In this document: piece after piece, positions 45,201-53,742 of the stretch
Numbering within the stretch: position 1 is the first letter of the stretch
Layout: the number at the start of each line of letters is the position of its first letter
Source: Sulfurirhabdus autotrophica
GTDB taxonomy: Bacteria > Pseudomonadota > Gammaproteobacteria > Burkholderiales > SMCO01
Direction: 5' to 3'
Assembly (NCBI RefSeq): GCF_004346685.1
Contig: NZ_SMCO01000018.1
Coordinates: 1-64,000, forward strand
Length of the DNA: 64,000 nucleotides
Notes under the pieces: model-generated
The model's input: the letters and a program-made list of their open reading frames with translations, nothing else
What the model was told of the DNA's origin: nothing
The model's database searches: none
Translations under genes and position numbers: made by a program

Positions 45201-45805
45201 TAACGACGCTGTAGAAAAACCCTATTCTGAACTCCTTGTTCAGCGTAGGGTAGATTTTTTTCAAGCCAAACAGCCATCATCATTTTTGATTCCTTGCTTA
45301 TCTAAAATATTGCCATCGCAAACCTGCCTGATCCAACCAACCTATACGCACGATACAGCGACGGATAGCCCCTCTCGCTCGCTATTTACCCAGCATAACC
45401 CTGATTCGCCAGCTTCTCAATATTATGCACCATGCAATACAATTTCCACTGCCCATCGACCTTGGTTCTGCCACGCAGCGTAAAGCGGTTCAAACGTTTA
45501 TTCCCGCGCAGATTACCAAACACCGGCTCTACTGTTGCAAAGCGGCGCGTGATCATCTCTTTCCCCCGGTCAGAATCAATCTTCACCTTCATTTTATCGA
45601 GATGATCCTGCTTAGGGTCGCGCTTTCCCTGGAAGAAAGTAACCTGCCGGGTTGCGGTCTTCTCTGGGGTACGCAGACATGCTAGGCGTAGTTCGAACGG
45701 CACGCAATCCTGCTTAGCACCACTAAACTTCATCACTACAAGCTATTGATCGTACAATTCGACCCGTTGCTATAGAGTTGCTTACCCGCAGGGCAGGAAT
45801 GCCGC
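45201..45805 (-). pseudogene. IS1182-type transposase remnant, longest copy
   Basis: About 605 bp of an IS1182-family element on the minus strand. It begins at HSCPAGKQLYSNG (45805), has a one-base deletion relative to the 41.9-kb copy near 45737-45745 (frameshift), then stays open from about 45736 to a stop at 45386: MKFSGAKQDCVPF, CLRTPEKTATRQVTFFQGKR, SDRGKEMITRRFATVEPVFG and NIEKLANQGYAG. The IS tail runs to 45201. The N-terminal two-thirds are missing, so it is inactive. It abuts CCCTAAC at the cassette side. Confidence 0.88.
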
Positions 45806-46165
45806 CTGTAGCAACTGAAGATAAACTTTATTTACTGTCCGGAAATAGTTGACCACTACAGTCTGTTTAATGCCAGCACTAAGACGGGATGAATTTTAAG
45901 GTAGCCCCTTCTCTCATCCTGACTGATTAATTAGATGAATGCGCGTACTTACATAAGTGACAGATGGAAAGTTGAGCACATCTCGTCTTGATTAATGGTT
46001 TATTTCTGCCTAATATTTAAGTGCCTGGAGAAGCTTGGGTGGCGGAACGTCATGACGGATCGCGTCCATGTGGGTTTCGTGAATGTTCTCCGGGCATTTC
46101 TTATTTTATGAATCACAAATGATCAATTTTCATTGTGTTTGCCTGTGAAGTTTCTCGGGGTGCAG
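45806..46165. other. Intergenic region with a long-stem structure
   Basis: No coding frame of note. TGCCTGGAGAA (46022-46032) can pair with TTCTCCGGGCA (46086-46096) at 10 of 11 positions around a 53-nt loop that includes the palindrome CGTCATGACG, and TTTCTTATTTT follows on the plus strand. It could be a structured RNA 3' end, a terminator or a relic of a mobile element. Confidence 0.35.
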
Positions 46166-47257
46166 TTAACTGGATTTTTTCTGGCAAACCTGATGACCTT
46201 CAGGTGGAAAGCCAGCCATCTTGCACAAAGCTTGCCAGACATCTTCGTCAAACACAGCTTTTTGCCATGTATTGTTGTATGAATTCAAAACGGTTTTTAG
46301 TGCAGATTCATTGAATAATGCGCCACAAAAGTGGGTGTTTTTGAGATTTGCCTGAACAAAACAGGCGCCCAGCAGATTGGCATCGTCAAAGTGGGCTTCC
46401 TGTAATGAAGCGCGATTAAATTGTGCACCTCGCAAGTCGGCTCTTTCGAGCCGGGCTGAAACCAGGTTAGCGTCATGCAGGTTGGCATCATTCAAATAGG
46501 CATCCTGGAATCGCGCTTCTTGCAGGTTGCAACCGGAGAGTCTGGCGTTTTCCAGGTGAACATTTTTGCCTTTTGAACGATACAGTCTGGACTTGCTCAG
46601 ATTTGCATATTGCAAGTCTGAAAACGCAATATCCACCTCGCTAAGATCAACGTTTTTCAGGTTAATACGTTTGAGATAGCTGCCCGCCCAATCTAATCCA
46701 ATTGCTTCCAGTTTCCAGGAATCCAGATTAACGCTGATGGCTTTTTCAAACCCATGAACAAGAATTTTTTTTACCGGGTTGGGAAGTTCGTCTACTTTCA
46801 GGGCAGCGAGTATGACGCGGAATACTTGTTCGTGAAGGTGGGGGTATTCTGGTTTCAGAAACACCAATATGGATGTCGCTGCTGTCATCATGGTTGGCAT
46901 ACTAGCGCTGGACGCTAATTTTTCCACTGTGGCTGAAAAGCGTTCATCTGAGCGCCGCTGATTTTCATCTTCTCTTTCTTCTCTGTTTTTTTGGTATTCA
47001 CTCAGGGATTTAAACGCTGTTGCGCCTAGCGTGCCCAGCGCCACTAATATGGTGACCAGTGAGCCATATTTGCCACGCCAGCTTGCGAGTTCGTCGTTTT
47101 TGAGTTCCAGTTCTCTAATCTCTTGCTGTAATTTGTGATTCTGAAGTGTTGCATCTGTAGCGGCAGTTGTGACTTCGCCATAGCAGTTGATGGACGCAAC
47201 CAGTATGAAAGAAAGGGAACCCAAGGAAATGATTTTCCAAAAGATGCTTGGCAACAT
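46166..47257 (-). CDS. Membrane-anchored pentapeptide-repeat protein
   Basis: A 363-residue protein. It has an N-terminal hydrophobic segment or signal (residues 5-26), a coiled-coil stretch (about 38-62, HKLQQEIRELELKNDEL), a second membrane segment (VTILVALGTLGATAF), then a charged linker (NREEREDENQRRSDERF). From about residue 195 to 320 are pentapeptide repeats of A(D/N)LXX type (DANLHDANLVSARLERADLRGAQF). The repeats form a right-handed quadrilateral beta-helix; function varies and is unknown here. GGAG 7 nt upstream supports the start. Confidence 0.85.
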   Translation of the reverse strand: MLPSIFWKIISLGSLSFILVASINCYGEVTTAATDATLQNHKLQQEIRELELKNDELASWRGKYGSLVTILVALGTLGATAFKSLSEYQKNREEREDENQRRSDERFSATVEKLASSASMPTMMTAATSILVFLKPEYPHLHEQVFRVILAALKVDELPNPVKKILVHGFEKAISVNLDSWKLEAIGLDWAGSYLKRINLKNVDLSEVDIAFSDLQYANLSKSRLYRSKGKNVHLENARLSGCNLQEARFQDAYLNDANLHDANLVSARLERADLRGAQFNRASLQEAHFDDANLLGACFVQANLKNTHFCGALFNESALKTVLNSYNNTWQKAVFDEDVWQALCKMAGFPPEGHQVCQKKSS

Positions 47258-47436
47258 TCATGCTCTCCAAGAGTTGGTTTTTCGAAGGTGCTGGCTATTC
47301 AGATTGCTATTGGAACTATAGTAAATAATAGTCCTGATTTTCGATTATTCTCAGCCAATTAACGAGAATAGGTTTGCAGTTCATCATTAACAACACGTTG
47401 GCGGGTTTATCAGGTGGTTTACGCAATTTTGTACAA

Positions 47437-47568
47437 TAACCGCAGAGGCGCGGAGAAAAACAATATTTTGTGAAAGTACACAGCCTCCCCCTGTAAAAAA
47501 AGCATCACAAATTTATTATGTTATGGCACATTAACTCTGCGCCTCTGCGCCTCTGCGCCTCTGCGGTT
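47437..47568. repeat. CGCAGAGGCG inverted-repeat element, copy 2
   Basis: About 132 bp. The left arm TAACCGCAGAGGCGCGGAG (47437-47455) is complementary to the right end (47535-47568), which contains four CTCTGCGC-type units and ends CTGCGGTT. The interior is AT-rich with no coding capacity. Same family as 36473-36597. Confidence 0.8.
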
Positions 47569-47706
47569 CAAACTGAGATTTCTGGATTTGCATAATTTCC
47601 AAAATGGGTAAGAACTTTCAATGTAGCTGAGCTTTCTTGCTAATCAGGATAATAGTTAAAAAAGTGTCGATATGTTTTGCTTTATATCTGCGTTACTTGT
47701 AAATCA

Positions 47707-47815
47707 ATGTATACCATAGCTGAAAGTGATAAAGTGGCGTGAAGAACTAACTGATTTTGTAGAGCATATCCCTGGAAAGTATATGGCTGAATTTTTGAAG
47801 TGGCAGACTGATTAA
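47707..47815 (+). pseudogene. Possible RelE/HigB-type toxin remnant
   Basis: MYTIAESDKVA followed by a stop, then in another frame EELTDFVEHIPGKYMAEFLKWQTD and a stop. The first part resembles the opening of RelE/HigB-like toxins (MYTIxE...), and EELTDFVEHI fits the next helix. If so, the gene is deleted and frameshifted. Recognition rests on short motifs only. Confidence 0.3.
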
Positions 47816-47884
47816 TTGTGAATAGTGGCGCGCTAGTTATAGCGCTCTTGATCAAAGGTGATAGAAAGAGAAATGGAGAGCAAT

Positions 47885-48763
47885 ATGGGAATGAAAGTAG
47901 GCTTTATCGGTATGGGTATCATGGGTACCCCTATGGTGCTAAATCTCATCAAGGCAGGTCATCAATTATGGGTGCATGGTCGTCGTCCGGAATCCATGCA
48001 GCCGCTGGCCGATGCGAGTGCTATAGCTTGCGCCAGCTCACAGATGGTTGCAGAAAATGCGGATGTGATCTTTGTTATGGTGTCAGATACGCCCGATGTG
48101 GAGCAGGTGATTCTGGGTGAAAACGGCGTGATTCATGGCGCCAAAGCAGGTTCTGTGGTGGTGGATATGAGCACCATTTCACCCACTGTCACCAAAGCTA
48201 TTGCTGCTCAATTGGGTGCGCGTGGCGTGGAAATGCTCGATGCCCCGGTTTCTGGTGGTGATGTAGGTGCGGTAAATGGGACGCTCTCTATCATGGTAGG
48301 TGGCAAGCCGGAAGTGTTTGAACGCGTAAAGCCATTGTTTGAAGCGATGGGTAAAAATATTATCCATATTGGTGGCAATGGTGCCGGTCAGGTTGCGAAA
48401 GCGTGCAATCAGATTGTGGTCGGTGTGACCATTCAGGCAGTGGCGGAGGCTTTGACCTTTGCACGAAAAAACGGAGTCGATGCTGCCAAAGTGCGGGATG
48501 CTCTGATGGGCGGTTTTGCTGGCAGTAAAATTCTGGAAGTGCACGGAAAACGTATGTTGGACCACGATTTCAAGCCAGGTTTTAAAACCAGACTGCACCA
48601 GAAAGACATGAATATTGTGATGCAGACCGCGCGCGAAGTTGGATTGGCATTGCCTGGCGCAGCGCTGGTGATGCAAAACCTGAATGCGCTCATGGGAACG
48701 GGAGACGGTGAGATTGATTCGGCAGCGATTGTTAAAGTCGTGGAGCGGATGTCCGGTATGTGA
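47885..48763 (+). CDS. garR: Tartronate semialdehyde reductase-type enzyme (beta-hydroxyacid dehydrogenase)
   Basis: A 292-residue beta-hydroxyacid dehydrogenase. N-terminal Rossmann motif GFIGMGIMGTPM, substrate-binding DAPVSGGDVGAVNGTLSIMVGG and the catalytic-lysine region GAGQVAKACNQIVVG are all intact. The closest functional model is 2-hydroxy-3-oxopropionate (tartronate semialdehyde) reductase, giving D-glycerate; threonate dehydrogenase (LtnD) is a related alternative, made plausible by the DUF1537 kinase downstream. GGAG 6 nt before ATG 47885 sets the start; an upstream in-frame ATG lacks support. It is the first gene of the cluster. Confidence 0.88.
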   Translation: MGMKVGFIGMGIMGTPMVLNLIKAGHQLWVHGRRPESMQPLADASAIACASSQMVAENADVIFVMVSDTPDVEQVILGENGVIHGAKAGSVVVDMSTISPTVTKAIAAQLGARGVEMLDAPVSGGDVGAVNGTLSIMVGGKPEVFERVKPLFEAMGKNIIHIGGNGAGQVAKACNQIVVGVTIQAVAEALTFARKNGVDAAKVRDALMGGFAGSKILEVHGKRMLDHDFKPGFKTRLHQKDMNIVMQTAREVGLALPGAALVMQNLNALMGTGDGEIDSAAIVKVVERMSGM

Positions 48764-48808
48764 TTTTTCTTTATGGTGACACTTCATTTACCTGTTCTGG
48801 ATGTAAAT

Positions 48809-49759
48809 ATGCGACATAAAATTGTTTTTCTTGATCGAGACAGTCTGATCGCCAATGTGCGACGCCCCGCCTTTGAGTATGAATGGGAGGAATATGCGGC
48901 AACCGCGCCGGATGAAGTGCTCGCACATATGCAGGGCGCAACCATCGCTATCAGTAATAAAGTCATGTTGAATGCAGCAACGTTATCGCAGTTACCAGCG
49001 TTAAAAATGATTGCGGTTGCTGCAACCGGTACCAATAATGTGGATCTGGATTATTGCAGAGCGCAGGGTATTGCCGTATCCAATATTCGCAATTACGCGG
49101 TGCATGCGGTCCCTGAACATGTGTTTTCGATGGTTTTGGCGTTACGCAGAAATCTGCTGGCGTACCGTGATGATATCCAGAAAGGGTTATGGCAAAAGGC
49201 AGAACAGTTCTGTCTGTTTACCCACCCGGTGAATGATTTGCATGGCAGCACAATGGGGCTGATTGGCTATGGGGCGCTTGGCCAGGCCGTTGCGCAATTG
49301 GCTGCGGCATTTGGCATGGAGATGTTGATTGCTGAACATAAGGGGGTTGAGCAGATCCGCGCTGGTTATACTGCTTTTGATGAAGTGATTCAGCAATCGG
49401 ATGTGATTTCATTGCATAGTCCGTTGACCGACGCGACGCGCAATCTCATTGGTAAGCGTGAGTTTTCCATGATGAAGTCCTCTGCAATATTGGTGAATAC
49501 CTCGCGGGGTGGCTTGGTAGATGAAGTGGCGCTCCTGGGGGCACTTCAATCCGGGAAAATTGCGGGTGCGGGTTTTGATGTGCTGGTCAATGAACCACCT
49601 CGGGAAGGAAACCCATTGTTGAACGTTACATTGCCCAATTTTATTCTGACTCCGCATGTGGCATGGGCGAGCCGCGAAGCAATGCAAATATTGGCAGATC
49701 AGCTTATCGATAACATAGAGGCCTTTGCCCGGGGAACACCGCAAAACGTCGTCGTGTGA
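48809..49759 (+). CDS. D-2-hydroxyacid dehydrogenase (glycerate dehydrogenase/hydroxypyruvate reductase type)
   Basis: A 316-residue NAD(P)-dependent enzyme. NAD-fold GLIGYGALGQAVAQ, catalytic Arg in VNTSRGGLVDE, Glu in FDVLVNEPP and His in LTPHVAWAS are present. The opening FLDRDSL and substrate-domain motif AVAATGTNNVDLDYC fit glycerate dehydrogenases that interconvert hydroxypyruvate and D-glycerate. It starts 45 nt after the reductase gene. An in-frame ATG at 48773 would add 12 residues; neither has a strong ribosome-binding site. In context it gives a second entry from hydroxypyruvate to glycerate. Confidence 0.88.
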   Translation: MRHKIVFLDRDSLIANVRRPAFEYEWEEYAATAPDEVLAHMQGATIAISNKVMLNAATLSQLPALKMIAVAATGTNNVDLDYCRAQGIAVSNIRNYAVHAVPEHVFSMVLALRRNLLAYRDDIQKGLWQKAEQFCLFTHPVNDLHGSTMGLIGYGALGQAVAQLAAAFGMEMLIAEHKGVEQIRAGYTAFDEVIQQSDVISLHSPLTDATRNLIGKREFSMMKSSAILVNTSRGGLVDEVALLGALQSGKIAGAGFDVLVNEPPREGNPLLNVTLPNFILTPHVAWASREAMQILADQLIDNIEAFARGTPQNVVV

Positions 49760-49818
49760 TCCTGGTTTTGATGTTTCAGGAATTGTTATCGTCGTTTTGA
49801 ACAAAGAATAAGGTGAGC

Positions 49819-50964
49819 ATGACCAAACGTATTATACTCGCGCCGGATTCTTTTAAAGGCTCGCTTTCAGCGATGGAAGCAGCGGCGGCAATGGAAGCTG
49901 GTTTGCGCCAGGTTTGGCCTGATGCCGATATCAGGCAGTTTCCAATGGCGGATGGCGGGGAAGGGACTTTGGATGTACTGCTGGCAGTTGCCAAAGGTAA
50001 ACGTTGTTATGCCACAGTAGCAGGGGTGGATGGTTTGCCGTTGCAAGCGGCTTATGGTGTGCTGGAGCACGATGGGAAACAGGTGGCAGTGCTGGAAACA
50101 GCACAGGTGGTGGGGCTGCCGCTGGCTGGACAGACACAAGTGGCTGCACGAACGACTTTTGGGCTGGGTGAGCTGTTTCGCATTTGCCTCGATCTGGGTA
50201 TACGCCATTTTATGGTCGGGCTAGGTGGCAGTAGTACCAACGATGGTGGAGCCGGGGTCCTTGCTGCATTGGGTGTTGCTTTGCTCAATGTTGAAGGCAA
50301 AGCGATTCAGCCTGATCTGAATGGGCTGATGGCGCTTGATCGGGTGGATTTCACCCAATTGGATCCGCGTGTTGCCGAATGCAGCATTATTATTATGTCG
50401 GATGTCAGGAACGCATTATGTGGTCCAGATGGGGCTACTGCTGTGTTTGGTCCTCAAAAAGGCATGGCTTCTGCTGCTATTCTGGAGATTGATGGCCGGC
50501 TGAAAGACTATGCAGCTTTATGCGATGCTGCGCTTGGTCAATCGTATTCTGCGCTTCCAGGCACCGGCGCAGCAGGCGGATTAGGGTACGCTTTTCAGTT
50601 GCTTGGGGGTGTCAATCGCTCGGGCGCAGAAATGGTTTGTGAATTGTCAGGGATTGACGCCGTGTTGCTGGAAATGGATTGGGTGGTGACAGGCGAAGGA
50701 AAAACTGATGCTCAAACCTTAATGGGAAAAGTCCCCTATGTAGTAGCAGCCCATGCCAGGCATTTTGGCGTGCCTGTGACACTGGTTTCTGGTAGCGTAG
50801 AACAGGCAAGCCTGCCCGACATTGCCAAACAGTTTGATGGCTGTTTCTCGATCATGTTGCATCCCATGACAGTGCAGGAGGCTATGGCAAATGCAGCACC
50901 TCTGCTCACTGATACCCTCGCACAGTTGGCGCGTTTAATGCGTACCAGCTTTTTCAAAGACTGA
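49819..50964 (+). CDS. glxK: Glycerate kinase (GarK/GlxK family)
   Basis: A 381-residue class II glycerate kinase, expected to convert D-glycerate and ATP to 2-phosphoglycerate. Family motifs are ILAPDSFKGSLSAMEAAAAM at the N-terminus, MADGGEGTLDVLLA and VGLGGSSTNDGGAGVLAALG. TGAAGGLGYAFQLLGG and VTGEGKTDAQTLMGK lie in the C-terminal half. AAGGTGAGC precedes ATG 49819; an in-frame GTG is six bases upstream. It is third in the cluster and supplies lower glycolysis with carbon from glyoxylate or hydroxypyruvate. Confidence 0.93.
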   Translation: MTKRIILAPDSFKGSLSAMEAAAAMEAGLRQVWPDADIRQFPMADGGEGTLDVLLAVAKGKRCYATVAGVDGLPLQAAYGVLEHDGKQVAVLETAQVVGLPLAGQTQVAARTTFGLGELFRICLDLGIRHFMVGLGGSSTNDGGAGVLAALGVALLNVEGKAIQPDLNGLMALDRVDFTQLDPRVAECSIIIMSDVRNALCGPDGATAVFGPQKGMASAAILEIDGRLKDYAALCDAALGQSYSALPGTGAAGGLGYAFQLLGGVNRSGAEMVCELSGIDAVLLEMDWVVTGEGKTDAQTLMGKVPYVVAAHARHFGVPVTLVSGSVEQASLPDIAKQFDGCFSIMLHPMTVQEAMANAAPLLTDTLAQLARLMRTSFFKD

Positions 50965-51328
50965 ATAGCTATCTAATTAGCCGTTTTTTTCTATACTTAT
51001 TAGTTCTGCTGATTAATTAAGATACACAGGGCTGTCTGCCTCATTCGTTGTGTCTTGCGTAAAATTTCCACTTTTATACAGTAGATTAAGAGTTATTTTC
51101 ATGCTTTTTTATCAATTAGATTGATTGCTTTTTCAAATGTAGTTTGCTACAATTTTCATAAAGCGAATTATGATTTCATAATGTGAAATTAAATGCAGAT
51201 GGAAGCAAGTTGCAAACTAAGGGAAAGTTATCAGGTGGCAAGGATAGAAGCTCGTCAGTTTCCCGGCAAAATGTAAAAAGATTTCGGCCTGCGTGCCAAT
51301 AAGATTGTTTTAATATATGGAGAAGGAA
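50965..51328. other. Long AT-rich leader before the ThDP enzyme
   Basis: About 360 bases without a coding frame. It contains TTAGCCGTTTTTTT after the kinase gene (weak terminator-like), then AT-rich promoter-like sequence. From about 51190 to 51300 is a more GC-balanced stretch in which GGGAAA and TTTCCC could pair. No known riboswitch consensus was recognised. Confidence 0.35.
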
Positions 51329-53545
51329 ATGACTAATTTAATGGAAACTATTGATATGGCTTCGATCCCTGCTTTTTGCGAAGGGATACAATATTTTGCT
51401 GCATCCATGCCAGAGTTTGAAAAACTAGGGGCTGCGTCGGTACTGAGTGACAAAATTCATGCCATCCCCAATCCAGAGGATGCGAGTGCGGTTTATCAAA
51501 CCATGCTGACCGCCGATGCATTGCGCTATCTCACGCTGCAAGTAACCGGCGCAAAATCTTCCGGTCACCCAGGTGGTTTTGCCAGTAGTGCAGATGCTTA
51601 TGCCGCCATGGTTTTGCTGGGGCATACCAATATTGTGACAGAAGTAGGTCACCATGCGCCTGGTTTCTACAGTGCCATGTTTATGGACACTTCTTTGGAA
51701 GAAATGGGCATCAAAACCGTAAAGGATATGCGCGAGCGTTTCCGTGAAATGCATGGCCTGCTCGGACATCTTTCTGGCGCGATTCCCGGATTGCTGGCTC
51801 CCGCAGGCCCATTAGGGCAAGGTCAGCACTTTGCGATGGCAGGTGCATTGTTGCATCCAGACAAGTTGTTTCCGGTGACCATCGGCGATGGTGGTTTAGG
51901 TGAGCCATATATCATGAGTGCCATGCAGCATTTCAATACGGCCTATCCGCATGCGACCAACTTCCTGCCGATTCTGGTTTGGAATGGTTATTCTCAGGAA
52001 CACCATAGTATGGTTTCCACCTGGAGCAATGATCGCATGCTGGATTACTGGCGTGGTCACGGTTTCAAGCACGTACACATCATCAATGCCAAGGATTTCG
52101 ATGACCAGAATCAGTCTGGTGAATACGTTGATAGCACGCTATTTTCCTTTGAAAAGCGCATGGAATTTACCGCTTATCTGCTCAAGACTGCAGCAAAGGC
52201 AGCACAGAGCGCGATGAACGGTGAACTGACCGCGATCATTGTGAAACAATTGAAGGGCGCGGGTGTACACGCAACCGGTGCAAAATCACATAACCTGTAT
52301 GCGCATCACACCTTGGAAAGCGAAGATGTTGTTACTGGATTGAAGCGTCGTGCACTCTCTCCGCAGGCTTGGGAGCTGGTACGTGAAAACATGAAAAATG
52401 CAGGTGGCGGCCCGGCTGTAAAAACGGTTGTAACCGAATTCGAATTGGCGATCCCGGATCTGGGTACATTGCCATTGGTTGATTTTGAAGTAGGTAAAGA
52501 AAACAAAATACCTACTACCGCATTTGGCGAAGTTGTAGCTGAAGTTGGCAAGCGCGATCCTCGCTTCATCGTCACCAATGCCGATGGTAACGAAGCTTCT
52601 GCCATGGCCAATATCAACAAGGCGCTGACCATTCGTCATCCGACAGTTGACGGCCTGTATTTTCAGGGACCGGCAGGTCAGGTTTATGAGCCGTTAAACG
52701 AAGATGCTTGTGCGGGTCTGGCAGTAGGTGTTTCGCTTTTTGGCGGTCGCAGCTTGTGGTGCTCTTATGAGTCTTTTGCCATTAACGGCCTGCCTATCTG
52801 GCAGACAGTTATCCAGGCAATGGCGGAACTGCGCCGTAAAACACCAAGCACAGTTTGCCTGTTTACTGCAGGCGCATTGGAGCAAGGGCGTAACGGGTGG
52901 ACACATCAGCGTCCGGAGATCGAAGCCTATTTTGCTGCAATGATGCGTAACGGTAACGTTTTTCCGTTGTTCCCGGTTGATGCTAATATGATTCAAGTAG
53001 CTTACGACTGGGCGCTGAAAACACACAACAAGGGTATTGTTATAACCGCATCCAAAACGCCGTTGCCAATTCGTACCACATTGGCACAAGGACGCGAAGC
53101 CATGGAAAAAGGCGCGATTACCTTGATGGATAGTGAAGGAAAAGGCAAAGTCGTGTTTGCCGTAACAGGCGACATGGTATTGCTGCCAGTACTGGAAGCG
53201 GCAGAAGCGCTCAAGGCACAAGGCAAAGGTGTACGTGTAGTAGCGATAGTTAATCCGCGCCGCCTGTATCGTCCGAACGATGTGCTGTGGAACAGCGTAT
53301 CTCAGCCAGATGATAAGTTTATGGATGACGCCAGCTTTGAAGCGATGTTCGGGGGGGATGCACTGATCGGTGTTACAGGTGGTCCAAGCGCTATGCTGGA
53401 ACCAGTGATGTTGCGCAGCAAATCCAACCGGGATGTGTTCTGCTGGAAGCGTGGCGAAACGACAGCTAACCCTAACCAGTTGTTTGATTTTAACGGGATG
53501 AATGCCAAAGCAATGACCGAGCGCGCTTTGTCTTTACTTGGGTAA
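51329..53545 (+). CDS. Phosphoketolase/transketolase-like ThDP enzyme, unknown substrate
   Basis: A 738-residue thiamine-diphosphate enzyme. The cofactor motif is GDG (186-188) followed by 30 residues and Asn219 in LPILVWNGYSQEHHS, close to the phosphoketolase form LPILHLNGYKI. Other phosphoketolase-like marks are CSYESF (478-483), NGWTHQ (522-527) and PVDAN (549-553), while SGHPGGFASSADAY (78-91) recalls transketolase. It is shorter than phosphoketolases (about 790-820). Databases tend to call such proteins transketolase or, I believe, xylulose-5-phosphate 3-epimerase; the reaction is not certain. GGAGAAGG favours ATG 51329 over 51317. It sits between glycerate kinase and the C4-acid kinase/glycolate oxidase genes. 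Confidence 0.8.
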   Translation: MTNLMETIDMASIPAFCEGIQYFAASMPEFEKLGAASVLSDKIHAIPNPEDASAVYQTMLTADALRYLTLQVTGAKSSGHPGGFASSADAYAAMVLLGHTNIVTEVGHHAPGFYSAMFMDTSLEEMGIKTVKDMRERFREMHGLLGHLSGAIPGLLAPAGPLGQGQHFAMAGALLHPDKLFPVTIGDGGLGEPYIMSAMQHFNTAYPHATNFLPILVWNGYSQEHHSMVSTWSNDRMLDYWRGHGFKHVHIINAKDFDDQNQSGEYVDSTLFSFEKRMEFTAYLLKTAAKAAQSAMNGELTAIIVKQLKGAGVHATGAKSHNLYAHHTLESEDVVTGLKRRALSPQAWELVRENMKNAGGGPAVKTVVTEFELAIPDLGTLPLVDFEVGKENKIPTTAFGEVVAEVGKRDPRFIVTNADGNEASAMANINKALTIRHPTVDGLYFQGPAGQVYEPLNEDACAGLAVGVSLFGGRSLWCSYESFAINGLPIWQTVIQAMAELRRKTPSTVCLFTAGALEQGRNGWTHQRPEIEAYFAAMMRNGNVFPLFPVDANMIQVAYDWALKTHNKGIVITASKTPLPIRTTLAQGREAMEKGAITLMDSEGKGKVVFAVTGDMVLLPVLEAAEALKAQGKGVRVVAIVNPRRLYRPNDVLWNSVSQPDDKFMDDASFEAMFGGDALIGVTGGPSAMLEPVMLRSKSNRDVFCWKRGETTANPNQLFDFNGMNAKAMTERALSLLG

Positions 53546-53584
53546 TTTCAACACAATCACAGTGGGCAGAAACAGGCTCCTGTA

Positions 53585-53614
53585 ATTGTTACCGGGCTGA
53601 AGCCGGGTAACAAT
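53585..53614. repeat. REP-like palindrome, first of a pair
   Basis: ATTGTTACCGGGCT (53585-53598) pairs with AGCCGGGTAACAAT (53601-53614) at 13 of 14 positions. It shares GTTACC/GGTAAC arms and a GGCT..AGCC core with the palindrome at 53652-53675. It may also terminate the ThDP-enzyme transcript, although no U-tract follows. Confidence 0.65.
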
Positions 53615-53651
53615 CTGGTTGGGAAAATAGTATGATTTTTTCCAACTGAAT

Positions 53652-53675
53652 GTAACCGGCCTTCAGGCCGGTTAC
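53652..53675. repeat. REP-like palindrome, second of a pair
   Basis: GTAACCGGCC (53652-53661) and GGCCGGTTAC (53666-53675) form a perfect 10-bp stem with loop TTCA. Together with the hairpin 38 bp upstream it makes a BIME-like doublet in the 197-bp gap between the ThDP enzyme and the DUF1537 kinase. Confidence 0.7.
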
Positions 53676-53742
53676 TATATGGGTAGCAGGATAAATTTTT
53701 AATTGTCTTACTCTGTGCCGCTGTGGCAAAAAGGCTTGAATA

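Noticed and set aside
51190-51310. Riboswitch (glycine or cyclic di-GMP type) in the ThDP-enzyme leader
   Set aside because: Some short pairing potential, but the conserved core nucleotides of these classes could not be matched.
51329-53545. Assignment of the ThDP enzyme as glyoxylate carboligase
   Set aside because: Its motifs are of the transketolase/phosphoketolase type, not the acetohydroxyacid-synthase-like Gcl family.
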